Positions 1 through 7,146 of a stretch of 10,090 nt of DNA are shown here, piece by piece. The notes under the pieces are model-generated. The model searched no databases and was not told the origin of the DNA. It worked only from the letters and a program-made list of their open reading frames with translations. A program made the translations under genes and the position numbers. The stretch is from Alphaproteobacteria bacterium UBA7691. GTDB lineage: Bacteria; Pseudomonadota; Alphaproteobacteria; Ferrovibrionales; Ferrovibrionaceae. The stretch's first letter is position 1, and every line of letters starts with the position of its first letter. The DNA is taken from positions 24,871 to 34,960 of the forward strand of contig DLGP01000017.1 of the NCBI GenBank assembly GCA_002482765.1, read 5' to 3'.

Positions 1-699
1 AAGCCGTAACTGGTTAAGATTGATCCGCTCGCGCGACACATCCAGGGACGTTGCCTCGCCCACAATGAAGCGCCTCTCAAGGACGCTGACAAACTGCTCC
101 TGCAGGTCTGCGCGTTTGCTGACCAGATCCTGACGGCCTTGGGCCGCCCAAAGTGCCAGCAATGCCGAACGCACTTGCCCGCGCACCTGCCATGAGGCCG
201 TGGCTAGGTCATGACGCGCCGCTTCCACCATGCTCTCGGACTGGGCGATCTTAGCATCCCGCTGGCCCGTGGCATCGACCAGGAAGCTGACGGCTGCACC
301 AATGGTCCAGGGCGAAGGCGTGGATACCGTCTGGTTGAAGGACGGCAGGAAACTGAGGATCGGATTTGGCCGTTGCTTGGCGGTCTGCACGCTGGCTTCC
401 GCCACCGCCAGCTTGGCGCGGGACAATTCGATATCCGGGTGGAAGTACAATGCTGCAAGGGTGAGATTGGGGAGGTTCCAGTCTCCTGCCCTGGCGCCAG
501 GCTTGGCTGCCTCAATGAAGCGCGCGAGGCGCTGATCATCAAGACTGCGGGTTTCAAGCGCCACAGCGGTTTCCGCGGCTACAATCGGGCTGGCCTTGTA
601 TTCCGCGCAGCCGGCCAGAAACACGGCAGTGCCTGCCAGCATACATAGCGCGGCGCTTCTGCGGCCACCCTTCCGGTCCTTATAGTCGATCAGTCGCAT
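1..699 (-). CDS. TolC-family outer-membrane efflux lipoprotein (3' end cut by window edge)
   Basis: This is the outer-membrane channel of the tripartite metal exporter encoded by the genes before it. Reading leftward from an ATG at 699, 233 codons stay open to the window edge with no stop; family members usually run 400-470 residues, so roughly half is present. A basic N-terminus (about residues 1-14) and hydrophobic stretch (15-29) lead to a lipobox, LAGC, with Cys31 as the predicted lipidated residue. The following sequence has TolC-family features: an Ala/Gln-rich helical part including 'YFHPDIELSRAKLAVAEA', a 'QRPNPILSF' stretch, and long amphipathic helices. The start overlaps the upstream stop as TGATG, so translation is probably coupled. 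The channel gene comes last here, whereas classical czc/cus operons place it first. The function call is strong; the metal transported cannot be read from this protein. Confidence 0.88.
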   Translation of the reverse strand, partial: MRLIDYKDRKGGRRSAALCMLAGTAVFLAGCAEYKASPIVAAETAVALETRSLDDQRLARFIEAAKPGARAGDWNLPNLTLAALYFHPDIELSRAKLAVAEASVQTAKQRPNPILSFLPSFNQTVSTPSPWTIGAAVSFLVDATGQRDAKIAQSESMVEAARHDLATASWQVRGQVRSALLALWAAQGRQDLVSKRADLQEQFVSVLERRFIVGEATSLDVSRERINLNQLRL

Positions 700-1010
700 C
701 AGATTTCCCCTGCATCGGATATGGTATTCAGCCGGTACACGACACCGCGCCCCGGCATGGCCTGCTTGATCTCATCAAGCACAGCACTGGCCTCTGTCTC
801 TTGCACGATCACGACAACCTCCACGCCCTGTACCCGGCCATGGACCCGTTCCATGGCCGTGCGATAGGTGATGTTGGCGCCGTAGGCGTTGATATCGCGG
901 ATGGTGAAACCAGCGCTGGCAGCAACCGGGTTCGCCAGCAGGATATCAGCCAGCTTCTCCTCGAATGCCTTCGGCACCAGAAGGGTCAGACATGCTTGTT
1001 GCGTTGTCAT
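699..1010 (-). CDS. DUF3240-type PII-like small protein of metal RND operons
   Basis: A 103-residue soluble protein with no signal peptide or membrane segment. The beta-alpha-beta pattern (LTLLVPKAFEEKLADILL at 8-25, then a strand near 46-50, then VEVVVIVQ at 63-70 and a C-terminal helix 72-85) and the 'ERVHGRVQGVEVVVIV' signature at 54-69 match the DUF3240 family, which has a PII/CutA-like ferredoxin fold and is repeatedly found beside CusA/CzcA pumps. Its role is not established; a cytoplasmic regulator or sensor acting on the pump is a guess from fold and position. It overlaps the pump gene by ATGA and the channel gene by TGATG, so all three are probably translated as a coupled unit. The family assignment is from recognition of the motif and context, not from a search. 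Confidence 0.8.
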   Translation of the reverse strand: MTTQQACLTLLVPKAFEEKLADILLANPVAASAGFTIRDINAYGANITYRTAMERVHGRVQGVEVVVIVQETEASAVLDEIKQAMPGRGVVYRLNTISDAGEI

Positions 1011-4000
1011 GCGATGGCCTCGCGGCTGGAAGTACCGAAACGGCGATAGAGGACAGGCAGTACCACGAGCGTCAGCAAGGTGGAGCTGACAATGCCGCCG
1101 ATCACCACGATGGCCAGGGGGCGCTGCACTTCCGAGCCAGGGCCCGTTGCGAATAGCAACGGCAAGAGCCCGAAGGCGGTGATACTGGCCGTGAGCAGCA
1201 CGGGCCGCATTCGGCGCAAAGCGCCATCCACGACCAGAATTGCCTGGGCGACGCCTTCCTCACGCAGCTGGTTGAAATAACTGACCAGCACCAATCCATT
1301 CAGGACCGCAATGCCAAGCAAGGCGATGAAGCCAACCGAGGCTGGAACCGACAGATACTCACCCGAAATCCAGAGGGCGAAGACGCCGCCGATCATCGCG
1401 AACGGGATGTTCACGAAGACCAGCACTGCCTGGCGCACCGACGAGAAGGTGGCGAACAGAATGATGAAGATCAGCCCAAGGGCGATCGGCACCACGATCT
1501 GAAGCCGCGCCGCGGCACGCTGCTGGTTCTCGAACTGGCCGCCCCACTTCAGGCTATAGCCTGCCGGCAGCGGCACATCCTTCGCCACGGCCGCCTTAGC
1601 CTCTTCAACGAAGCCGACGAGATCACGGCCCTGCACATTGCTCTGCACGATAGCCATGCGCAGTCCGCTTTCGCGGTCGATCTTCACCGAACCGTCGATC
1701 CGCTCCAGGGTGGCTACCGAAGAAAGCGGGATGGAACGGCCGTCATCCAGGATGATGTTCAGGTTGGAAAACAGCGCAGGCGACTGCCGGATGGCTTCCG
1801 TACCCCTGAGAATGATCGGAGTGCGGCGGCCGTCCTCGAGAACGATACCGAGATCCTGGCCGACAATCTGCGCCCGCAGGGAGCCGGCAATGTCATCCAC
1901 ACTCAAGCCATAACGCCCGGCACTCATGCGGTCGACCTTGACGCTGAGATACTGCACGCCCTCGTTAAGGGTGGTGAAGACATCTTCGCTGCCGGATATG
2001 CCCTGCAGGCGGGCGGTGATCTGCTCCGCCAGGCGGTTCAGGGTTGGAATATCCGAGCCGAAAATCTTCACCGCGACATCGCCGCGAACGCCGATGATCA
2101 TCTCCTGCACACGCATATCGATCGGCTGCGTGAAGCTGTAGGAGATGCCGGGCAACTGATTGAGCGCCCGGCGCAGTTCGGACATCATCCATTCCTTGTC
2201 TTGCTTCCGCCATTCCGACTCCGGCTTCAGGATCAGGTAGGTATCCGTCTGGTTCAGGCCCATCGGATCGAGGCCCAGTTCATCCGAGCCCGCCCGCGCC
2301 ACGATGCTGATGACCTCGGGAACCTCCCGCATCAGCATCTGATGGATTTTCAGATCGATGGCGGCGGTTTCCTCCAGGCTGACCGAAGGCAGCTTCTCGA
2401 TACCGACAATAATGCTCCCCTCATCCATGGTCGGCATGAAGGTCTTGCCGATCTGGGTGAACACGCCAGCGGTGGCGAACAAAAGCGCCGCGCCGGCGAT
2501 CAGCACCGGGCGCTCATGATTGAGCGCCCAGCGCAAGGTGGGCAGGTAAATCCCCGACGCCTTGCGGACCAGCCAGGGATCGGAATGGCCCTTCCGCTTC
2601 AGGATGAAGGAGGCAAGAACCGGCAGAACCGTCAGCGACAGCAGCAGCGAGCTGCTGAGCGCGAAGACGATTGCCAGGGCCACCGGCACGAACAGCTTCC
2701 CTTCCAGCCCCTGCAAAGTGAGCAGCGGCAGGAAAACGATGATGATGATCGCAATGCCGGACGCCACCGGCACCACAACCTCCTTGGTGGCCCGGAATAT
2801 GGTATTCAGCAGCGGCGCATTCGCCGCGCCCCGGTCATGCTCGAGATGGGAAACTACATTCTCGACCACCACGATGGCGGCATCGATCAGCATGCCGATG
2901 GCGATCGCCAGGCCGCCGAGGCTCATGAGGTTGGCCGAAAGGCCGGTCCAGCGCATCAGCAGGAAGGTCGCCAAGGCCGCCAGAGGCAAGGTAAGCGCCA
3001 CGACGAAAGCGGCCCGCCAGTCTCCCAGGAACAGGAGCAGGAGGATCAGCACCAGGACGATGGCCTCGAGCAGAGCTTTCGACACGGTGCCGACAGCACG
3101 GTCGACCAGGCTGCTGCGGTCATAGAATGTCTCGATGGTCACGCCCGGGGGCAATGTGGGCTGCAGCTCCGTCAGCTTCTGCTGCACGGCATTGACAACC
3201 TCACGGGCATTGGCACCCCGCAGGCCAAGCACCAGGCCCTGTACGGCCTCGCCTTTGCCATCCTTGGTGACGACGCCGTAGCGTGTGACGCTGCCGATCT
3301 TGACGGTTGCGACATCGCCTAGCCGGACAACGCTGGAGCCATTGGACGCCACCACGATGGCACTCAGGTCATCGAGCGTCGCAATGTTGCCCTCGGCCCG
3401 GACGAGCAGGACTTCCTCGCCTTCGCTCAGCCGTCCGGCACCGTCATTACGGTTATTCGCCTCAATGGCCTTGCGGAGCTTCTCCACTGAAACGCCATAG
3501 GCTGACATCGCAGCATTATTGGGAACCACCTCGAAGCTCCGGACCAGGCCGCCCAAGGCGTTCACATCGGCAACGCCAGGAAGGGTCCGCAGCGCCGGCC
3601 GGATCACCCAATCGAGCAGCGTGCGGCGTTCGGTCAGCGACAGGTCACCGCCCTCGATGGTGAACATGAACATTTCGCCAAGCGGCGTGGTGATGGGCGC
3701 CAGGCCACCGCTGATTCCGGTCGGCAAATCCTTCGAGATACTGGCCAGGCGCTCCGCCACCTGATTGCGCGCCCAATAAATATCCACCCCTTCCTCGAAA
3801 TCGATGGTGACATCGGTCAGGGCGTATTTGGTCACCGAGCGCACGATCCGCTTATTTGGAATTCCGAGCATCTCGATTTCGATGGGCGCTGTGATGCGCG
3901 CTTCAACTTCCTCCGGCGTCATACCCGGAGCCTTCATGATCACCTTCACCTGAACGGGGGATACATCCGGGTAAGCGTCGATCGGTAATTGCCTGAAGGC

Positions 4001-4093
4001 ATAGGCGCCGCCGGCGATCAGCATGATTGTCAGCAGCAGGACAAAGAGGCGCTGCGCCAGTGAATATTCTACGATCCTTGCCAGTTGGGACAT
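1007..4093 (-). CDS. czcA: Heavy-metal efflux RND transporter, CzcA/CusA family
   Basis: The inner-membrane proton-driven pump of the tripartite exporter, 1028 residues, full length for the HME-RND family. Membrane helix 1 lies near 13-32, followed by the typical 'LPIDAYPDVSPVQVKV' (36-51). Helices 2-6 occupy about 338-500, a second periplasmic loop 550-865, and helices 8-12 about 866-1015. In helix 4 the conserved pair is Asp404 and Glu411 (IDAAIVVVEN), but the first Asp of the CzcA 'DFG...DG' signature is Ala398. By eye the CusA methionine triad positions hold Gly564, Gln615 and Glu663, while 'MRVQEMIIGVRGDVAVKIFG' (660-679) and 'LGIAVLNGLVLVSYFNQLRE' (926-945) look CzcA/CnrA-like. A divalent cation substrate (Co, Ni, Zn or Cd) is therefore inferred. 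The ATG directly follows the adaptor stop (TAA ATG) with a GGGGGCGAG Shine-Dalgarno region inside the adaptor gene. Confidence 0.93.
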   Translation of the reverse strand: MSQLARIVEYSLAQRLFVLLLTIMLIAGGAYAFRQLPIDAYPDVSPVQVKVIMKAPGMTPEEVEARITAPIEIEMLGIPNKRIVRSVTKYALTDVTIDFEEGVDIYWARNQVAERLASISKDLPTGISGGLAPITTPLGEMFMFTIEGGDLSLTERRTLLDWVIRPALRTLPGVADVNALGGLVRSFEVVPNNAAMSAYGVSVEKLRKAIEANNRNDGAGRLSEGEEVLLVRAEGNIATLDDLSAIVVASNGSSVVRLGDVATVKIGSVTRYGVVTKDGKGEAVQGLVLGLRGANAREVVNAVQQKLTELQPTLPPGVTIETFYDRSSLVDRAVGTVSKALLEAIVLVLILLLLFLGDWRAAFVVALTLPLAALATFLLMRWTGLSANLMSLGGLAIAIGMLIDAAIVVVENVVSHLEHDRGAANAPLLNTIFRATKEVVVPVASGIAIIIIVFLPLLTLQGLEGKLFVPVALAIVFALSSSLLLSLTVLPVLASFILKRKGHSDPWLVRKASGIYLPTLRWALNHERPVLIAGAALLFATAGVFTQIGKTFMPTMDEGSIIVGIEKLPSVSLEETAAIDLKIHQMLMREVPEVISIVARAGSDELGLDPMGLNQTDTYLILKPESEWRKQDKEWMMSELRRALNQLPGISYSFTQPIDMRVQEMIIGVRGDVAVKIFGSDIPTLNRLAEQITARLQGISGSEDVFTTLNEGVQYLSVKVDRMSAGRYGLSVDDIAGSLRAQIVGQDLGIVLEDGRRTPIILRGTEAIRQSPALFSNLNIILDDGRSIPLSSVATLERIDGSVKIDRESGLRMAIVQSNVQGRDLVGFVEEAKAAVAKDVPLPAGYSLKWGGQFENQQRAAARLQIVVPIALGLIFIILFATFSSVRQAVLVFVNIPFAMIGGVFALWISGEYLSVPASVGFIALLGIAVLNGLVLVSYFNQLREEGVAQAILVVDGALRRMRPVLLTASITAFGLLPLLFATGPGSEVQRPLAIVVIGGIVSSTLLTLVVLPVLYRRFGTSSREAIA

Positions 4094-5215
4094 TTACTCG
4101 CCCCCACCGAGGCCACGCATCGCGCCCTTCAGGGCCACGAGGCCGCGAACCGCGATCTTGTCTTCACCGCTCAGCTCACCCGTGATCATGGTAATGTCGG
4201 TCGACTCATGCTGAACCTGCACGGCGACGGGCTGGTAGCCGCTCTCGATTTCCTTCAGCACGAACACATCGCTTCCCATGCGGACGAGCGAGGCGGGCGG
4301 CACATTCCAGTATTTGAGGTCACGGCCCTGGGCGAATTGCACCCGCGTTTCGACAAACTGGCCAGGGCGCAGCTTCGCATCCTGATTGTCGATCTCGGCG
4401 CGCACCGTGATCGCCTGGCTGGTAGCATCCACCGTGCTGCCGATGGCAGTGATCTTGCCCTTGGCATCTACGCCCGGGATGATCACCTCGGCGCCCAGTT
4501 CAACACGGCTGATCTGCGCCGCTGGAACCTGTACCTCGAGCCAGAGCACGGAAAGCTGCGCAATCTTCAGCAACGCGCCACCAGCCTCAATATTCTGGCC
4601 GACCGAAGCCGCTACGTCGATGACAGCGCCCTCCATCGGCGATTGAACCGTGATGGCGCCCACAGGCACCCGGCTCGCCGCGAGAGCGGCAATGGCCGAA
4701 TCCGCCATGCCGGTCATCTGCAGAGCAAGCCGGCGCTCGGCGGTCGCCGCGGTCGCATTCGTGAGTTCGTTACGGGTGGCCATAACCTGCTTAGGCGACA
4801 CCACGCGGTCCTGAGACAGCGCCTGCTCGCGTCCCAGCGTCTCACGCAGATACTGCTCCTGCGAAACGGACTGGATGTATTCGAGCTGCGCCTTCAGGAG
4901 TTCAGGGCTCGTGATCTGCGCCAGCGGCTGGCCTTGCCTGACCATCTGCTCCGGCGCCACCAGCAGGGTTTCGATGCGGCCGCCCATGATGGCGCCTACA
5001 TGCCGGGTCTTCTGCGGCGGGATAACGACACGGGCCAGGAAACCCTGGCTAGCGGCGCCTGCGGTCTGCGACAGCACGGCGGTCTCGATCCCAACCAGCT
5101 TGGCCTGGTCCTTGGTGATCTTGAGCGGCTCGGCCGCGAAGGCGGCCGGATTGCCTAGAATGCCAGCCACCACGATTACCGCGGCGCCTGACAGCATTAC
5201 ATTTCGATAGTTCAT
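4094..5215 (-). CDS. czcB: RND periplasmic adaptor (membrane fusion) subunit, CzcB/CusB type
   Basis: The periplasmic adaptor linking the RND pump to the outer-membrane channel, 373 residues. A signal peptide with hydrophobic core about 7-21 ends at a likely cleavage site after AFA (residue 27). The barrel-sandwich (lipoyl-like) domain is split: first half 'VGAIMGGRIETLLVAPEQ' (73-90), second half 'VQSPMEGAVIDVAASVGQ' (190-207), with a helical hairpin between (about 103-170). A beta-barrel follows (about 222-300; 'LRPGQFVETRV' 282-292) and a C-terminal membrane-proximal domain. It has no N-terminal Met or His cluster as in CusB or CzcB, and no CusF-like or extra metal-binding extension, so it does not itself reveal the substrate. 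The start codon has GGGAAG about 7 bases upstream. Its stop abuts the pump start. Twenty bases separate it from the preceding anchor gene. Confidence 0.92.
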   Translation of the reverse strand: MNYRNVMLSGAAVIVVAGILGNPAAFAAEPLKITKDQAKLVGIETAVLSQTAGAASQGFLARVVIPPQKTRHVGAIMGGRIETLLVAPEQMVRQGQPLAQITSPELLKAQLEYIQSVSQEQYLRETLGREQALSQDRVVSPKQVMATRNELTNATAATAERRLALQMTGMADSAIAALAASRVPVGAITVQSPMEGAVIDVAASVGQNIEAGGALLKIAQLSVLWLEVQVPAAQISRVELGAEVIIPGVDAKGKITAIGSTVDATSQAITVRAEIDNQDAKLRPGQFVETRVQFAQGRDLKYWNVPPASLVRMGSDVFVLKEIESGYQPVAVQVQHESTDITMITGELSGEDKIAVRGLVALKGAMRGLGGGE

Positions 5216-5235
5216 TTCTTGCTTCCCGGGTTCGG

Positions 5236-5862
5236 TTAGAGTACGCGCTTCATGGCGGCAAACTGGCCGCTTGCCTTGAGCACCACCTTCACTTCCGCCT
5301 TGGTGCGGTTGCGCCAGAACCAGCCATGGTTGCCATCGAAGGCAGCCGTGAGGGTGTTCTGGTCCTTCGCAATGCCGCGCCCTTTCTTGTAGCTGATCGA
5401 TTTGCCGGGGGCGTCGCCATGGAGGTCATAGTTCACCTCGTCGGTGGCGACCCAGGTATAGGCAGCCTTGTCGCCCTGCTTCATCTCCAGCTTCACTTCC
5501 GCCCCCTGGCCTGGCTGCAAAACGATCTCCATCTCGGCGACCTTGGTTGCCGGAGCGGGCTGCGCCTGGGCGGAGCGGATGAAGAAGCTCCCCAGGCTCG
5601 AGCGGCGCTCAGGCGCCGGCGCGGCATTCTGCTGGTCGCGGCGGAGATCCTCTTCGGCCTCCTTGGCCAGCTGCTGCTTGATCTCCCCCACCTCGGTGAG
5701 GCGGAGCATGCGGCCGATACCTGTCGGATCGATGGCGTACTCGGCCGGCAGGACAATCGTGATGAGGATGGCCGCGGCGGCCAGGATCGCGATGATGGTC
5801 GAGCGGATCAGCTGCTTGGTGCTGGGGAGCTCGGCGCGGGTTGGCATATCGGTGTTGTACAT
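5236..5862 (-). CDS. Single-span 'transmembrane anchor' protein of metal efflux operons
   Basis: A 208-residue protein of unknown function, of the kind usually labelled 'transmembrane anchor protein' beside HupE-like and CzcA-like genes. A short polar N-terminus is followed by one membrane helix (about 19-40). Next come a conserved-looking juxtamembrane stretch 'YAIDPTGIGRMLRLTEVGEI' (42-61), a charged, probably helical segment (62-78), an Ala/Pro-rich linker (79-107), and a C-terminal beta-rich domain (108-208) containing 'GNHGWFWRNRT' (177-187). With an Arg/Lys-rich side first, the C-terminal domain is predicted periplasmic. No classical metal-ligand cluster is seen (only two His, no Cys). 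The ATG has GAGGAA about 6 bases upstream; a second Met at residue 6 is less well placed. Spacing is 17 bases from the HupE-like gene and 20 from the adaptor, consistent with one operon. A scaffold role is inference only. Confidence 0.72.
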   Translation of the reverse strand: MYNTDMPTRAELPSTKQLIRSTIIAILAAAAILITIVLPAEYAIDPTGIGRMLRLTEVGEIKQQLAKEAEEDLRRDQQNAAPAPERRSSLGSFFIRSAQAQPAPATKVAEMEIVLQPGQGAEVKLEMKQGDKAAYTWVATDEVNYDLHGDAPGKSISYKKGRGIAKDQNTLTAAFDGNHGWFWRNRTKAEVKVVLKASGQFAAMKRVL

Positions 5863-5879
5863 GGGTGTTCCTCAATGTC

Positions 5880-6611
5880 TCAGGAGGTGAAATAGCCGGT
5901 GAGCTGAAGACCGATCAGGATGAAGCCTGCGGTCATCATCACGACGTTTGCGGTGTAGGCATGGCGCAGGAAACTGGGCGTCCTGCGCCAGTAGCCCATG
6001 GCGATGAGAATAGCGGACAGCGCCAGAAGCTGGCCGATCTCGACCCCGACATTGAAGGCGATCAGATTGGGCAGCAGGCCATCTGGGGATATGTCGTAGT
6101 CGATGATCTTCGAGGCCAGGCCGAAGCCATGGAACAGGCCGAAGATCAGCGTCACCAGCTTGGTATCGGGCTGGTAATTGAACCAGCGCTGGAAGGCACC
6201 GAGATTATCCAGCGCCTTATAGACGATCGAGAAGGCGATGATGGCATCGATCAGATAGCTGTTGATGCCGAAATCGAAATAAACGCCGAGCAGCATCGTC
6301 GAGGAATGCCCGAGCGCGAAAAGGCTGACATAGATAGCAATCTGCTTCATCCGGTAGAGGAAGAAGATGACGCCGAACAGAAACAGGATGTGGTCGTATC
6401 CCGTCACCATATGCTTGGCACCGAGATAGGTGAAAGGCAGCAGCAGAACGCCGCTTACCTCCTGGATATAGCCTTTATCGCCATCGGCGACGGCATGGGC
6501 GAAAGCAGTGCTGCTGACCAGAACAGCGAGAAGGGTGGCCAGAACAGGCATGGATAGCCGGCGGCATATGGATGCCAAGCGCGGCATACCCTTGCAAAAG
6601 GGTACTTGCAT
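5880..6611 (-). CDS. HupE/UreJ-family membrane protein (HupE/UreJ_2-like)
   Basis: A polytopic inner-membrane protein of 243 residues related to HupE/UreJ nickel/cobalt permeases. A signal-like segment (about 21-38, ending AFA-HA) is followed by roughly six membrane helices. The family motif H-X5-D-H is present as His67...Asp73-His74 (HMVTGYDHILFL), with 'GHSSTMLLG' (101-109), 'LFHGFGLASKI' (159-169) and 'FNVGVEIGQL' (186-195), all typical of the HupE_UreJ_2 branch. Classical HupE imports Ni; in this branch the substrate and direction are not known. The first ATG is preferred because AGAAGG lies 9 bases upstream (6621-6626); ATGs at residues 9 and 21 lack a good ribosome site, although residue 21 would give a neater signal peptide. 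It lies 47 bases after the His-rich gene and before the anchor gene in the efflux operon. Confidence 0.85.
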   Translation of the reverse strand: MQVPFCKGMPRLASICRRLSMPVLATLLAVLVSSTAFAHAVADGDKGYIQEVSGVLLLPFTYLGAKHMVTGYDHILFLFGVIFFLYRMKQIAIYVSLFALGHSSTMLLGVYFDFGINSYLIDAIIAFSIVYKALDNLGAFQRWFNYQPDTKLVTLIFGLFHGFGLASKIIDYDISPDGLLPNLIAFNVGVEIGQLLALSAILIAMGYWRRTPSFLRHAYTANVVMMTAGFILIGLQLTGYFTS

Positions 6612-6658
6612 GGAAATAGACCTTCTTCAGGTAAAAGTGCTCGCAAAAGCGACGGCAA

Positions 6659-7063
6659 TTACGCGAAGAAGATCGGTTTCGGCGGACGGTCGAGCTGGAA
6701 GTGGGGTTTGATAACGCCGAATGACGGCGGGTCGCCCCGCCAATCATGCCCGAACGCGAAGAACATCGAGGTCGGGGCCGGCGGAATGCTGGCCGTTACA
6801 TGGGAGTGATCGGCCGCATTATGGGCGTGCTTATGAGCCGGCTTCTGAGGATTCTTATCGCCGTCTTCCTCGTCTTCATCATGGGAATGACCATCATGGT
6901 GATGATCGGCGCCGGCGCCAATACTGGCATGATGCGCGGAATCGGTAATGGCCACGCTTGCATGATGCGAGAAGGCAATGCCGATGGCCGACAGGATAAG
7001 CGCAACCGTCACCGCAAATGCGATGAAGGGCCGAACTGCTCTCCTGCGCTTCCAAACCAGCAT
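6659..7063 (-). CDS. Small histidine-rich exported protein, first gene of the efflux operon
   Basis: A 134-residue protein beginning with a signal-peptide-like segment (MLVWKRRRAVRPF then a hydrophobic run) and continuing into a His/Asp-rich region with 14 His in about 56 residues, including 'DHHHDGHSHDEDEEDGD' and 'HKHAHNAADHSH'. The end, 'FQLDRPPKPIFFA', resembles the tail style of small CzcI/DUF2946-like proteins, but this link is weak. A periplasmic metal-binding or buffering role is inferred from composition, location and operon. The reading frame can also open at a TTG at 7099 (146 residues), immediately preceded by an in-frame stop. The ATG at 7063 is chosen because it gives a tidier signal peptide and leaves room for a leader after the predicted promoter; neither start has a convincing ribosome site. 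It is divergent from the repressor gene. Confidence 0.75.
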   Translation of the reverse strand: MLVWKRRRAVRPFIAFAVTVALILSAIGIAFSHHASVAITDSAHHASIGAGADHHHDGHSHDEDEEDGDKNPQKPAHKHAHNAADHSHVTASIPPAPTSMFFAFGHDWRGDPPSFGVIKPHFQLDRPPKPIFFA

Positions 7064-7101
7064 GGGTGCGATCTTAACAGAGTGAACTGGCGTAGCCAAT
7101 C

Positions 7102-7118
7102 ATGACAGGTCTTGTCAT
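7102..7118. promoter_or_regulatory. Second inverted repeat in the divergent control region
   Basis: ATGACA-GGTCT-TGTCAT has perfect 6-base arms and a 5-base spacer and abuts the G/C-tract dyad. Its right arm contains TTGTCA (7113-7118), which could serve as a -35 box for the rightward operon, with TAGTGT (7135-7140) 16 bases on as a weak -10. Its other arm covers the predicted start of the leftward transcript. It may be a second operator or a promoter element; no protein is known to bind it. Confidence 0.4.
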
Positions 7119-7143
7119 ATCCCCTCCAGGGGGATAGTGTCAA
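7114..7143 (-). promoter_or_regulatory. Predicted promoter of the leftward efflux operon
   Basis: Read on the minus strand, a perfect -35 box TTGACA (7143-7138) is followed after 18 bases by TATGAC (7119-7114), which matches four of six -10 positions. Transcription would begin near 7107 and run into the His-rich gene. The G/C-tract dyad at 7118-7136 fills the spacer and touches the -10 box, so a bound repressor would block the polymerase. The prediction rests on sequence match only. Confidence 0.55.
7118..7136. promoter_or_regulatory. Probable CsoR/RcnR-family operator
   Basis: The inverted repeat TATCCCC-TCCAG-GGGGATA has perfect 7-base arms around a 5-base centre. A-T-rich flanks with C-tract and G-tract arms are the known hallmark of operators for CsoR, RcnR and related repressors. 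It lies 10 bases before the repressor gene and inside the spacer of the leftward promoter, which suits shared control of both divergent operons. The G-run could also act as a distant ribosome site for the repressor gene, about 13 bases from its ATG. Confidence 0.7.
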
Positions 7144-7146
7144 GCC

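Noticed and set aside
211..648. Open frames on both strands in 204-648 suggesting other small genes
   Set aside because: The frame beginning at 699 on the minus strand runs open to the edge and encodes a lipoprotein with TolC features, which explains the region.
2201..3322. Long plus-strand open frame (373 codons) opposite the RND pump gene
   Set aside because: It lies wholly antisense to a full-length, motif-rich pump gene, and its product is low-complexity (Gln/Arg/His/Asp rich) without any recognisable domain; it is a by-product of high GC.
4085..5158. Plus-strand open frame (357 codons) opposite the adaptor gene
   Set aside because: Antisense to a clear adaptor with signal peptide and lipoyl halves; the translation is Arg/His/Leu rich and shows no domain.
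5841..6557. Plus-strand open frame (238 codons) opposite the HupE-like gene
   Set aside because: Charged Glu/Asp/Gln-rich translation complementary to membrane helices of the HupE-like protein; a mirror artefact.
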